The position numbers and the translations under genes are program-made. This document shows, one piece after another, positions 1 to 10,707 of a stretch of DNA of 64,000 nt. The stretch covers positions 62,001-126,000 of the forward strand of contig NZ_NMWV01000011.1 of the NCBI RefSeq assembly GCF_002860405.1. The letters are read 5' to 3'. The notes beneath the pieces are model-generated. The model did no database searches and had not been told where the DNA came from. It saw only the letters and a list, made by a program, of their open reading frames with translations. Each line of letters begins with the position of its first letter. Position 1 is the stretch's first letter. The DNA comes from Bifidobacterium imperatoris. Lineage in GTDB: Bacteria > Actinomycetota > Actinomycetes > Actinomycetales > Bifidobacteriaceae.

Positions 1-1408
<1,408 letters not shown>

Positions 1409-1411
1409 GCC

Positions 1412-2332
1412 ATGGGCTCGCAACTCGCATTGAAATCACGCATCCACTCCACTGAGTCGTTGGAGAAGATCTTCAACGCTCAGGAGATGATCGCGTCTTC
1501 GCATATCGCCAAGGCCCGCGATGTGGCCCTGAACGCGAAGCCGTACACCGATGCGATTTTCGATGCCGTGCAAGCATTGGTGGCGCATACCCATATCACG
1601 CATCCGATCGCTGTGAAGGACGAGGACAACCCTCGCGTGGCTGTCCTCGCCCTCACCTCGGATCGTGGCATGGCCGGCCCGTACACCTCTTCGATTATCC
1701 GTGAAACGGAATCGCTGCTGGCCCGCCTTGAGGCGGATGGCAAGCAGCCGGAGCTGTTCGTGTACGGCCGTCGTGGTTCGACGTACTACAAGTACCGCAA
1801 CCGTGACGTGGCGGCCACATGGGAGGGCGACACCGATCAGCCCGGCGTCGAGATCGCCGAGACGATCTCCAACACACTGATGGACGCCTACATGAAGCCG
1901 GCTGAGAAGGGTGGAGTTTCCGAGCTCTACATCGTCTTCACCGAATTCATCAACATGGTGGTTCAGAAGGTGCGTGTGCTGCGCATGCTGCCCGTGGAAA
2001 TCGTGGGGAACGAAGCCAAGGTCCCCGATCCGGAGGATGAGAAGGCATCAGAGGATATTCCTCCGCTGTACGCCTTCGAGCCGAGCCTGGACGAAGTACT
2101 GGACGCAATTCTGCCGAAGTACATTCAGTCTCGTATCCACGAATGCTTGCTGACTGCTGCGGCCTCTGAGACTGCAAGCCGTCAGAACGCCATGCACACG
2201 GCAACGGACAACGCACGCAATCTGGTCGACGACCTTACTCGTAAGCTCAATGCTTCGCGTCAGGCCTCGATCACGCAGGAACTTACCGAAATCATCGGCA
2301 GTGCTGATGCACTGAACACAAAGGAAGAGTAG
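1412..2332 (+). CDS. atpG: F1F0 ATP synthase subunit gamma
   Basis: Central rotor shaft of F1, coupling rotation of the membrane ring to the alpha/beta catalytic head. The protein has 306 residues, normal for actinobacterial gamma subunits. The N-terminal helix (residues 1-35, LALKSRIHSTESLEKIFNAQ) and the C-terminal helix ending near ELTEIIGSADALN are the two antiparallel helices that form the shaft; the middle holds the Rossmann-like domain. ATG follows the atpA stop by 3 bases, with the purine-rich GGGAGAGAAG at the end of atpA as ribosome binding site, so translation is probably coupled. Member of the atpAGDC transcript. Confidence 0.97.
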   Translation: MGSQLALKSRIHSTESLEKIFNAQEMIASSHIAKARDVALNAKPYTDAIFDAVQALVAHTHITHPIAVKDEDNPRVAVLALTSDRGMAGPYTSSIIRETESLLARLEADGKQPELFVYGRRGSTYYKYRNRDVAATWEGDTDQPGVEIAETISNTLMDAYMKPAEKGGVSELYIVFTEFINMVVQKVRVLRMLPVEIVGNEAKVPDPEDEKASEDIPPLYAFEPSLDEVLDAILPKYIQSRIHECLLTAAASETASRQNAMHTATDNARNLVDDLTRKLNASRQASITQELTEIIGSADALNTKEE

Positions 2333-3828
<1,496 letters not shown>

Positions 3829-3829
<1 letters not shown>

Positions 3830-4125
3830 TGGCTGAATCGGAAAAGACCACGATGAAGGTGAACATCGTCGCTGCCGACCATCCTGTGTGGCACGGCGAA
3901 GCATCCAGCGTGACCATTCCCGCCTCTGAGGGCGGCATGGGTATCCTGCCGGATCACGAGCCTGTGCTCACGGTAATCAAGCAGGGTACGCTCACCGTGG
4001 TTGAGCCCGATGGCAATCGCCATATGTTCGAGGTGACAGACGGATTCATCTCCTTCGACTCGAACAAGCTCACCGTGGCGGTCGAGCGCGGCCGTGACGT
4101 GCAGTACTCCAGCACGGAGGACTGA
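3829..4125 (+). CDS. atpC: F1F0 ATP synthase subunit epsilon
   Basis: Small rotor subunit that links gamma to the membrane ring and restrains ATP hydrolysis. The ATG at 3829 overlaps the atpD stop (TGATG); an upstream GTG at 3826 is possible but unnecessary. The 98 residues contain only the N-terminal ten-strand beta-sandwich (VNIVAADHPVWHGEASSVTI, then GILPDHEP) and lack most of the C-terminal two-helix domain found in E. coli. A short epsilon is typical of several actinobacteria and would alter self-inhibition. It is the last gene of the operon, followed by a strong terminator. Confidence 0.95.
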
Positions 4126-4150
4126 GCTCGCAGCTAGCGCGACATAGCGT

Positions 4151-4192
4151 AAAGAGGGGCTTTCTCTGAACCATCAGAGAAAGCCCCTCTTT
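4151..4192. terminator. Bidirectional terminator between atpC and nucS
   Basis: Two perfect 19-base arms (4151-4169 and 4174-4192) with a 4-base loop, with A-run on one side and T-run on the other (AAAGAGGGG...CCCCTCTTT). It sits between convergent atpC and nucS and can end transcription in both directions. Confidence 0.93.
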
Positions 4193-4219
4193 CATGTTGG
4201 AACAGCCACGTTAGCCGCG

Positions 4220-4933
4220 TTAGAACAAACGCAGCGAATCGTCTTCGGTGCCTTTCATATCGTCATAGTCAAGAATCAGACAGGTGAAACCGCGATCCTT
4301 GGCCAAGACCTGGGCCTGCGGTGTGATGGTTTGCGCGGCGAAGATGCCATGCACAGGGGCCAGCAGCGGGTCACGATTGAGCAGTTCGCAGTAACGGGTC
4401 AGTTGCTCAACGCCGTCAATACCGCCGTGACGCTTGATTTCCACGGCCACATGCTCACCCTCAGCATTGATGGCCATAATATCCACCGGGCCAATAGCAG
4501 TTGGGTATTCGCGACGCACCAGCTTCGCACCCTTGCCGATGCGCTCGATCTGCTCGGCAAGATAACGCTGCAAATGATCCTCCACACCATCTTTGATCAG
4601 GCCTGGGTCTTCGCCTAAATCATAGGTTTGGTCGGAATAGACATGATTCAGCGTGACTTCCAAAACATCCGAGCCCTTATCCGCAGTGACGCGAAGCACT
4701 TTCTCGGCAACCTTTTGTTCGTCTCCGGCCTCTTGCACATCCTGCGTATCCGGCACAATTTCCTTGATCGTGCATGGCGCGGTCATCCAGTTGAGCGGTT
4801 TATAGGAGCCCAACTCAGAGAAAATCAGCAGGCTTGAATCAGCCTTAATCAACAGTACACGTTTGGCCAGCGGAAGTGTGGCGTTGAGTCGGCCGGAATA
4901 TTCGGCCGAGCAGTCGGCAACAATAATGCGCAT
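4220..4933 (-). CDS. nucS: Mismatch-specific endonuclease NucS (EndoMS)
   Basis: Homologue of the archaeal/actinobacterial NucS/EndoMS nuclease, which cleaves both strands at mismatches and replaces MutSL-type mismatch repair in actinobacteria. The 237-residue protein starts MRIIVADCSAEYSGRL, the classic N-terminus of the family; an upstream GTG/ATG extension to 4963 adds ten unlikely residues. The RecB-like nuclease core is visible in the C-terminal half: D151 (GPVDIMAI), then E165 and K167 in VAVEIKRHGG. Length and motifs are normal. The gene faces the atp operon and shares its terminator. Upstream is the FKBP gene terminator, so it is probably monocistronic. Confidence 0.93.
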   Translation of the reverse strand: MRIIVADCSAEYSGRLNATLPLAKRVLLIKADSSLLIFSELGSYKPLNWMTAPCTIKEIVPDTQDVQEAGDEQKVAEKVLRVTADKGSDVLEVTLNHVYSDQTYDLGEDPGLIKDGVEDHLQRYLAEQIERIGKGAKLVRREYPTAIGPVDIMAINAEGEHVAVEIKRHGGIDGVEQLTRYCELLNRDPLLAPVHGIFAAQTITPQAQVLAKDRGFTCLILDYDDMKGTEDDSLRLF

Positions 4934-4961
4934 AGGCACCCACTGTAACGTAATCCATAAC

Positions 4962-4986
4962 AAAAGGGCTCCCGTTAAGGGAGCCC
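4962..4986 (-). terminator. Terminator of the FKBP lipoprotein gene
   Basis: On the minus strand, GGGCTCCC (8-bp stem, 4966-4973 with 4979-4986) with a 5-base loop is followed by TTTTG. It lies 33 bases after the stop codon of the FKBP gene and upstream of nucS. Confidence 0.85.
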
Positions 4987-5018
4987 AAAGTCAAAAGACT
5001 GCAGAACGATTACAGCAA

Positions 5019-5975
5019 TCAGTACGCAGCGAGAATATCGATGACGAACACCAGTGTAGAATTCGCGGGAATCGAACTCTGAGCAGAAGTACCGTAGCCA
5101 TCATCTGGCGGAATCACCAGCAGCACCTGAGAGCCAACGGTCTGACCAATCAAACCCTTCTGCCAGCCGGTGATTACCGTGTGCTGACCACCAGAGTACA
5201 GATCAGCATCAATGGTGGTGTTCTTGGTCCAGGAGGAATCGAACTGGGTGCCATCGGTAAGCCAGCCAGTGTACTTGACCACCACAGTGTTCTTATCGGT
5301 CAACTCCTTGCCGGAACCCTTGATCAGCGTCTGGGAAATCAACGAATCCACGGAACCCTGACCATTCATATCAATCGAAGGCTGGCCGTTCTTGGCGCGA
5401 GTCACCTTCGGCAGATTGGCGGGCACATCCTTGACCTCCTCGCCGGTGGCCTTCTCAAGATCCTTGGACTTGGAGACGAAGGTCATCGCCAGAATATAGG
5501 AGTAGCCGGAAGAATCGGAATCATTGACGCCGAAACCGATAGTGGTGTTGATCTTGGCACCCTTGATCTGGTTGTAGTAGGTGGAGGAGAGCGTGGAGGA
5601 ATCCACCTTAAGCGAGCAATCCGGAGTGTTCTTGGTCCAGGTGTCCATCAGCTCGGTGCCGTCCTTGACATTAAGAGCAATGCCCTGAGCGCAGACGCGG
5701 TCGCCATCTTCAATAGTGTCTCCATCGCCCTTTTGCAGCACTACATAAGAGCCATCAGACACTGTCATCGGAGTATTGAAGGAGATGGTCGGCTTTTCGC
5801 CAAGCTTGCCCTTAGCGGTTACGCCAGCAATCTGATTGGCGGAAGACTTCGAAGAATCCTTGGAATCGGAAGAAGAAGAGGAAGAGCTGGAGCAAGCGGC
5901 CAGCGATACACACATGACCAGCGAGCATGCCAAAGCGGCGGCTTTGAGCAAGGGTTGGAAGTAAGACTTACGCAT
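5019..5975 (-). CDS. FKBP-type peptidyl-prolyl isomerase lipoprotein
   Basis: Surface-anchored prolyl isomerase that probably assists folding of secreted proteins. Start at MRKSYF (5975) gives 318 residues; an ATG at 5996 would add seven. A signal peptide (residues 1-27) ends in a lipobox SLAAC with the lipidated Cys at 28, followed by a serine-rich linker. The C-terminal third is a clear FKBP domain (VVVKYTGWLTDGTQFDSSW, VITGWQKGLIGQTVGSQVLL, IPPDDGYG). The central part (about residues 55-180) looks like a second, degenerate FKBP domain (VVLQKGDGDTIEDGDRV, then KDGTELMDTW). Monocistronic with its own terminator. The family is common in Bifidobacterium and other actinobacteria. Confidence 0.88.
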   Translation of the reverse strand: MRKSYFQPLLKAAALACSLVMCVSLAACSSSSSSSSDSKDSSKSSANQIAGVTAKGKLGEKPTISFNTPMTVSDGSYVVLQKGDGDTIEDGDRVCAQGIALNVKDGTELMDTWTKNTPDCSLKVDSSTLSSTYYNQIKGAKINTTIGFGVNDSDSSGYSYILAMTFVSKSKDLEKATGEEVKDVPANLPKVTRAKNGQPSIDMNGQGSVDSLISQTLIKGSGKELTDKNTVVVKYTGWLTDGTQFDSSWTKNTTIDADLYSGGQHTVITGWQKGLIGQTVGSQVLLVIPPDDGYGTSAQSSIPANSTLVFVIDILAAY

Positions 5976-6055
5976 GGCATACCACAGTACCGGCAAACCC
6001 TGATTTTTCGCGTTCTAAGGTAATAGACAGGTGAAGATTGTAGAATGGTGACGTT

Positions 6056-7342
6056 ATGAGTGCTCAAGAACAGACCATGAGTCCTGATCAGGACGTCATC
6101 GATCCTCTGAAGAACGACTCCGTGGAGCATGATTCCGCTGTGAGCGACTCCAGAGAGAACAAGGACGGCGAGCCCAAGCGTGCCGCGCGTCCGACTCGTC
6201 ATGCCATGATCATGCGCGGTATTGTGACGCCGATTTTCGGCCTGCTGGCTGTGGCGTCCGTGGTGTTGGGGATTTTGAACGCCACGATATGGAAGCCGTC
6301 CTCGCAGATTACGGCAACCTCCACCATCACCGGTGCCCGTTATATTGTGACCGATCCCGGCGTGCTACCGCTGCTTGATCAGAATGTCACGCTGACTGTG
6401 GACCCGGCTTCCTCGGCAACACAGGTTTGTGTGGCGCTGGGATCCGCCAAGGATGTGGCCGGTTGGGTGGCCTCTGAAACGTCGTATCAGCGCATCACCG
6501 GATTGTCATCGTGGTCCACACTCGCCACGCAGCGAGGCAAATCCACAACCCAGACCACAGCCACGAGTGATGCCGATGCCGTGGCGTTCAAGGATTCGGA
6601 TATGTGGTCTCAGGTCAAGTGCGGCAAGAGCAATGTGACATTGACCAGCACGAAGACCAGCGATTCCACAATGGCGATTATTGACCTGGGCAAGGGTGGC
6701 GGCAGCAGAGGTGCTGATGTATCCATGCGTTGGGTGCGTTCGCAGGTGCCTGATTTCGCTATGCCGTTCTACCTGTCTGGCGGTTTGCTGGCTGTAGTGG
6801 CTGTGCTATGCGCCTCCGTGTTCGCCATGCCTCCGCACAAGCGCCGCAAGCGTATGGTGGAGGGCAAGGCCACGATTCATACGGACTTGTCGTTCGCTGA
6901 GCGTGCTGAGCAGGGACTTATCGGTGCCAAGCTGCCTGAGTCCGTGCCGGCTCGCAAGCGTCATCGTCATGCCGCACACCGCCGTGGTGCCAAGCTGGCG
7001 GATGAAGCGCAGGAAGCGCCAGTTGAGTCTCCGATTATCGTCGATCCTGCGGCTCGCAACTTGGTGGCTGATCAGCAGGCTGCCGCAGAGTATTCCGGTA
7101 GTGCTGCGGATGTGCTGGGCACTGATACTGCACCGGCTGCTGAGCCGGTTGCCGACGATTCTGATATTGCTCAATCTGGTGCTACAACCGAATCGGCATT
7201 CAGCACGCCTGATGATGAGGCGACTTCGGTGATTACGAACGACGAACTGCAAGCGTACTTCGCGCGTTTGGCTCAGGAAGTACAGCATGAGCATGAATCC
7301 GCAGACGACCAACAGAATGATGAAGAGGAGGGGAACCGATGA
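6056..7342 (+). CDS. Uncharacterised membrane protein with long acidic tail
   Basis: Not recognised. It encodes 428 residues: a charged N-terminal cytoplasmic stretch (1-50), one membrane helix at about 54-78 (VTPIFGLLAVASVVLGILNA), an extracellular domain of about 150 residues rich in Ser/Thr (80-235), a second helix at about 240-262 (FYLSGGLLAVVAVLCASVFA), then a basic segment (PPHKRRKRMVEG) and a long Ala/Asp/Glu-rich cytoplasmic tail. A TAGAAT hexamer 10 bases before the ATG could be a -10 box, so the transcript may be nearly leaderless. Its stop overlaps the next start (ATGA), so it works with the lipoprotein encoded downstream. An envelope role is inferred from topology only. Confidence 0.75.
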   Translation: MSAQEQTMSPDQDVIDPLKNDSVEHDSAVSDSRENKDGEPKRAARPTRHAMIMRGIVTPIFGLLAVASVVLGILNATIWKPSSQITATSTITGARYIVTDPGVLPLLDQNVTLTVDPASSATQVCVALGSAKDVAGWVASETSYQRITGLSSWSTLATQRGKSTTQTTATSDADAVAFKDSDMWSQVKCGKSNVTLTSTKTSDSTMAIIDLGKGGGSRGADVSMRWVRSQVPDFAMPFYLSGGLLAVVAVLCASVFAMPPHKRRKRMVEGKATIHTDLSFAERAEQGLIGAKLPESVPARKRHRHAAHRRGAKLADEAQEAPVESPIIVDPAARNLVADQQAAAEYSGSAADVLGTDTAPAAEPVADDSDIAQSGATTESAFSTPDDEATSVITNDELQAYFARLAQEVQHEHESADDQQNDEEEGNR

Positions 7343-8352
7343 GCAAGCGCTGGAACAGTCTGAAGAAACTGAGTGTGGCTGCCACCGCTATCGTGGCTCT
7401 GGTTCTGCCTCTGGGCGCATGCGAAGGTCAGCTGCCGACTGTAACAACATCGACATCGTCCAAAGCCACTCCGGATTTGACCGAAGCACAGGAAAAGAAG
7501 ATTCGCACCAAGATTCTGGAAACTTTGGATAAGGCTGATGAGGCCCGTTCTGCGGATGGTTATAAGGCAGTGATGGGTGGTCCACAGCTGGAGATTCGTA
7601 CCAGCCAGGTGACCATTGCGCAGAAAAGCGGCAGCATGAACAAGTACGCCACTATTCCGAAGGACATTGCTCAGGTGGTGATTCCTACGGATGATGGCTG
7701 GCCGCGTTCGGTGTTCACCATCACCACCACCACGGATGATCAGCAATCTCAGCGTCTGCTGGTTTTGGATCAGAACAGTGCCCGCGAGAACTACAAGCTG
7801 GTGGCTATGGCACGACTGTTCGATGGCGTGAGCATGCCGAAGTTCGAAGTGCCCACGTCCGGCTCCCAGATGGGTACCGCCAAAGATGAGGGGCTGGTGG
7901 CTACGCCGACTGATGCGCTGACACAGTACGCCGATGTGTTGCAGAACGGTTCGGACAGCAAGTACGCGTCTACGTTTACGGACGATATGCTGCGTCAGCG
8001 TATCTCCACGTTGACCAGCACTGTGCAGGAAGGTATCGCGCGCAACAACGGTACTCAGGAGCAGACGTTCACCGCGGTGCCCGATCAGATGTGGATTATG
8101 CGCACAGCCGATGGCGGTGATCTGGTGGTAGGCCGTATTGACTCCGTGTGGACTCGTCAGGCCGGAGATGGCCGCGAATCGCAGCCGGCTTCCGACGATG
8201 AGAAGATCCTCTACAATTCCGACCAGTACACCAGCACCATGAAGGTCACGTATGTGAACGTGGTGGCGCTGTATATTCCGCAGGCGGGGGACGATGCGCA
8301 GATTACTGCTGTGGGTGCCGACCGCCAGCCGGTGAAGGTGGAAGCACTGTAA
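7339..8352 (+). CDS. Uncharacterised lipoprotein coupled to the preceding membrane protein
   Basis: The 337-residue product has a signal peptide with positively charged start (MSKRWNSLKK), hydrophobic core and lipobox LPLGAC, placing Cys 28 at the membrane anchor. The mature part has a Thr/Ser linker then a mixed alpha/beta domain (residues 50-337) with no motif I can name. The ATG overlaps the TGA of the upstream gene and a GGAGGGG ribosome binding site lies within that gene, so the pair is co-translated. A strong terminator follows 45 bases downstream. Function unknown; an accessory of the two-helix membrane partner is a reasonable inference. Confidence 0.78.
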   Translation: MSKRWNSLKKLSVAATAIVALVLPLGACEGQLPTVTTSTSSKATPDLTEAQEKKIRTKILETLDKADEARSADGYKAVMGGPQLEIRTSQVTIAQKSGSMNKYATIPKDIAQVVIPTDDGWPRSVFTITTTTDDQQSQRLLVLDQNSARENYKLVAMARLFDGVSMPKFEVPTSGSQMGTAKDEGLVATPTDALTQYADVLQNGSDSKYASTFTDDMLRQRISTLTSTVQEGIARNNGTQEQTFTAVPDQMWIMRTADGGDLVVGRIDSVWTRQAGDGRESQPASDDEKILYNSDQYTSTMKVTYVNVVALYIPQAGDDAQITAVGADRQPVKVEAL

Positions 8353-8396
8353 ATTGTCCGCCTAACGCTGAGTCAGGATAATCGGACTCGTAATTT

Positions 8397-8432
8397 CGAT
8401 GCTGGAACTACAATCGGTTCCAGCATCGTTTT
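8397..8432 (+). terminator. Rho-independent terminator
   Basis: Perfect 12-bp stem CGATGCTGGAAC (8397-8408) with 8417-8428, 8-base loop, followed by TTTTGTT. It ends the membrane protein/lipoprotein transcript. Confidence 0.92.
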
Positions 8433-8483
8433 GTTATGCGCAAGTATGTGTGACTATGCGCGTGTTAAGCGTGGAGGCAGAGT

Positions 8484-9452
8484 ATGGCTGATCAGCAGTT
8501 CAATCCCGGGGTTTCGTTGGCGGGTGCCGTTGATTTGGAAGCATTGAAGCATCAGGTGAAGGCCGAGCCGGGGCAAGCTGGCGGTGCGCCTGCCGCTGGC
8601 GGATATGTGATCGACACCACCGAGAATACGTTCCAGGCTATGGTGCAGACTTCTGCCACGTTCCCCATTCTGATGCTGCTGTGGGTGCCGACCGATGATC
8701 GTCTGTTCCCGATGGCGCGTGCGCTGGGTGATGCCGTTAACGCGTTGGAAGGTAAGATTCAGCTTTCTCGTATTGATATTGCCTCGAATCCTTCCATTGC
8801 CCAGGCGCTTCAGGTACAGGGCGCTCCTGCCCTGTTCGCATTGATTGGTGGTCGCCCAATGCCATTGCTGCAGGGTTTGCCAGGTGATGACGAATTGAAG
8901 CAGCTGTGCGATGAGGTTGTCCCGAAGATTATTCAGGCTGCGGCTCAGGCTGGCGTGAGCGGTACTGCGCCATATTCCGGTGATCCTGATTCCGATGCGG
9001 CCAAGAGCGCTGGCGCAGCTGGTGCGGGCGTTGAGCAGGTGCCGCCTGAACATGCTGAGGCACATCGTTTGGCGGAAGAAGGCGATTATGCCGGCGCTGC
9101 CGCCGAATACAGTCGTGTGCTGGAAATGAATCCGGGAGACTCTTTGGCCGCTCGCGAACGTGCCAAGGCTCTGCTGCTGGCCCGTTCCGGTCAAGCTAAT
9201 GTACGTGAGGTGCGTGCTGCTGCCGCTGCTGCTCCCGACGATGTGGAAGCACAGCTCGCCGTGGCTGATATCGACATGATCGGCGGCCAGATTCAGGATG
9301 CATTCGACCGTCTGCTCGACTTCCTCGCGGCTGGCCACAAGGCGGATATTGAGCCGGTGCGTAAGCGTCTGCTGGAATACTTTGCTATTCCCGAGCCGAC
9401 TGATGAACGCTTGAAGCGTGCTCGCCGCCGCCTCGCCACACTGATGTACTGA
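8484..9452 (+). CDS. YbbN/CnoX-like thioredoxin-fold TPR protein
   Basis: The 322-residue protein has a thioredoxin-fold domain (residues about 40-145; FPILMLLWVPTDDRLFPMAR, VQGAPALFALIGGRPMP with the cis-Pro region) and a C-terminal helical repeat domain (about 185-320) of the YbbN type. The redox CxxC is absent: the usual WCxxC position reads WVPTDD, so it cannot act as a dithiol oxidoreductase. In E. coli YbbN (CnoX) is a holdase/co-chaperone linked to GroEL and DnaK, and that role does not need both cysteines. ATG at 8484 has a good GGAGG site 10 bases upstream. Stands alone between terminators. Confidence 0.85.
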   Translation: MADQQFNPGVSLAGAVDLEALKHQVKAEPGQAGGAPAAGGYVIDTTENTFQAMVQTSATFPILMLLWVPTDDRLFPMARALGDAVNALEGKIQLSRIDIASNPSIAQALQVQGAPALFALIGGRPMPLLQGLPGDDELKQLCDEVVPKIIQAAAQAGVSGTAPYSGDPDSDAAKSAGAAGAGVEQVPPEHAEAHRLAEEGDYAGAAAEYSRVLEMNPGDSLAARERAKALLLARSGQANVREVRAAAAAAPDDVEAQLAVADIDMIGGQIQDAFDRLLDFLAAGHKADIEPVRKRLLEYFAIPEPTDERLKRARRRLATLMY

Positions 9453-9480
9453 ATGTGCACGTTCTGCACGTTCTCGCGGT

Positions 9481-9571
9481 AGCTTGCGGCTGGGATATGC
9501 CGCTCTTGGGATTGTTCTGGCCGCTCGGGCCAAGCTTTACGCCTGAGAGCGGCATATCCCAGCCGCAAGCT
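9481..9571. terminator. Long inverted repeat between convergent genes
   Basis: Two perfect 26-base arms (9481-9506 and 9546-9571) separated by a 39-base spacer that itself contains GGCCGCTCGGGCC. It fills the gap between the YbbN-like gene and the convergent CYTH gene. It may serve as a two-way terminator, but the spacer is much larger than usual and T-runs are poor, so a mobile palindromic element is an alternative. Confidence 0.6.
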
Positions 9572-9581
9572 TTATATCAAG

Positions 9582-10208
9582 TCACACCATGCGATTCTTG
9601 CCGAAATAGGGCTGGAACTCCGGTCCGTTTTCGGCAAGTTCGGTTTCAAAGTCGCTGGCCCATTCACTGAATGGGCGGTCGGCCAATCCATCGTTATTGA
9701 ATCGGGGTTGGTCGGTGATTTCGGTGATGCAGAATTTCGGAATCGTCAGATTTGTGACCGGGCCGGAACGCTCAGCCTCGGCCACGACGAGCGGCGCATT
9801 TGGACCACCGAATACATCGATGCTCCAGCCATCTTCCGCAATCCATACGGAATAACGGTTTTTGATGATTATTTCGCCACCACGCTTGATGAGTTCCGCG
9901 GCGATACGGGTGTCGATTTCACGCTCGACTTCATATCGTGTGCCGCCAACGGACGGACCTTTGACTGTTACATACGCTTCGGTGAATCGTTCGCGGTATT
10001 CGTCGAGAACGGCAAGTGGATTTACATCCGGAGTCATGTCGATTTGCAACGTATGCGAGGCAAGGCGGATGCGTAGCGCATAGTTATCGGTGTGTACGTA
10101 ATAACTTTGGATGATTAGTGTCGGGATATCGCCATCGTCATATTCTGCGGGCAGTTCACGGCAGAAGAACCGGCGTTCATATTCGAAGTCATCTGTAAGT
10201 TCCGACAT
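9582..10208 (-). CDS. CYTH-domain protein
   Basis: The reading frame is open further upstream, across the tRNA, but the real start is MSELTDDFEYERRFF at 10208, giving 208 residues. The N-terminal ExExR-like element of the CYTH superfamily appears as EYERRFF (residues 9-15), and later basic/acidic strands (LRIRL, KGPSVGGTRYEVEREID, IIIKNRYSVW, WSIDVF, LVVAEAE) match the closed triphosphate tunnel. Members hydrolyse or cyclise triphosphates such as thiamine triphosphate, inorganic triphosphate or ATP; substrate cannot be told here. The gene faces away from tRNA-Arg and is monocistronic. Confidence 0.8.
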   Translation of the reverse strand: MSELTDDFEYERRFFCRELPAEYDDGDIPTLIIQSYYVHTDNYALRIRLASHTLQIDMTPDVNPLAVLDEYRERFTEAYVTVKGPSVGGTRYEVEREIDTRIAAELIKRGGEIIIKNRYSVWIAEDGWSIDVFGGPNAPLVVAEAERSGPVTNLTIPKFCITEITDQPRFNNDGLADRPFSEWASDFETELAENGPEFQPYFGKNRMV

Positions 10209-10307
10209 AACCCCATTGTAGAGCGCACTTGCGGGATTGCTGGGAAACTGGCTTGCGTATTGTGTGTGGCGCGGTGTGCATCGTGGTGTACAGTAGTGAA
10301 GTTGTTC

Positions 10308-10380
10308 GGGTTCGTAGCTCAGTGGATAGAGCGTCTGTCTCCGGAACAGAAGGTCGAGGGTTCGAACCCCTTCGAGCCCA
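10308..10380 (+). tRNA. tRNA-Arg (anticodon CCG)
   Basis: 73 nt cloverleaf: acceptor GGGTTCG/CGAGCCC, D arm GCTC-AGTGGATA-GAGC, anticodon stem TCTGT/ACAGA with loop CTCCGGA (anticodon CCG, reads CGG), T arm GAGGG-TTCGAAC-CCCTT, discriminator A; CCA is not encoded. Confidence 0.97.
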
Positions 10381-10385
10381 CAAGT

Positions 10386-10418
10386 AAGGTCCTGCCTCCC
10401 TCGGAAGCAGGACCTTTT
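10386..10418 (+). terminator. Terminator after tRNA-Arg
   Basis: 10-bp stem AAGGTCCTGC (10386-10395) with GCAGGACCTT (10407-10416), 11-base loop, then T residues. It ends the tRNA-Arg transcript. Confidence 0.9.
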
Positions 10419-10459
10419 GCATACCGTCTGCGTGCTGTTTGCATACTGTCTGCGTGCCA
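10416..10459. repeat. Two tandem 22-bp direct repeats
   Basis: Units 10416-10437 and 10438-10459 both read TTTGCATAC-GTCTGCGTG-like sequence, differing at one internal and two terminal bases. They overlap the end of the tRNA-Arg terminator. The remainder of the gap up to 10707 shows no gene. Confidence 0.7.
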
Positions 10460-10707
10460 TATGTGCTGTTTTGCGCATCAGCTGTGTGCCGGGCCGTACC
10501 ATCCGTGCAGTTACTGCCGGTACTGGGCTGAACCGAGCCGATTCTCGGTCCTATGCGTGCCGCGCGTGAGCAAGCACCCTGAGATTTCCCTGAGATAACC
10601 ATGAACTTGCCATGAAAGCAGGTGTTTTGGCTGAATCAGCATCACATAATGAGGGTGTTAGGCAATGCGTGTAGCGCAGAGTCACATGCCATTGTTGGAG
10701 GTGCGAA

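Noticed and set aside
4863..6023. 386-codon plus-strand frame over nucS and the FKBP gene
   Set aside because: Antisense to a lipoprotein with clear lipobox and FKBP motifs; composition has no protein character of its own.
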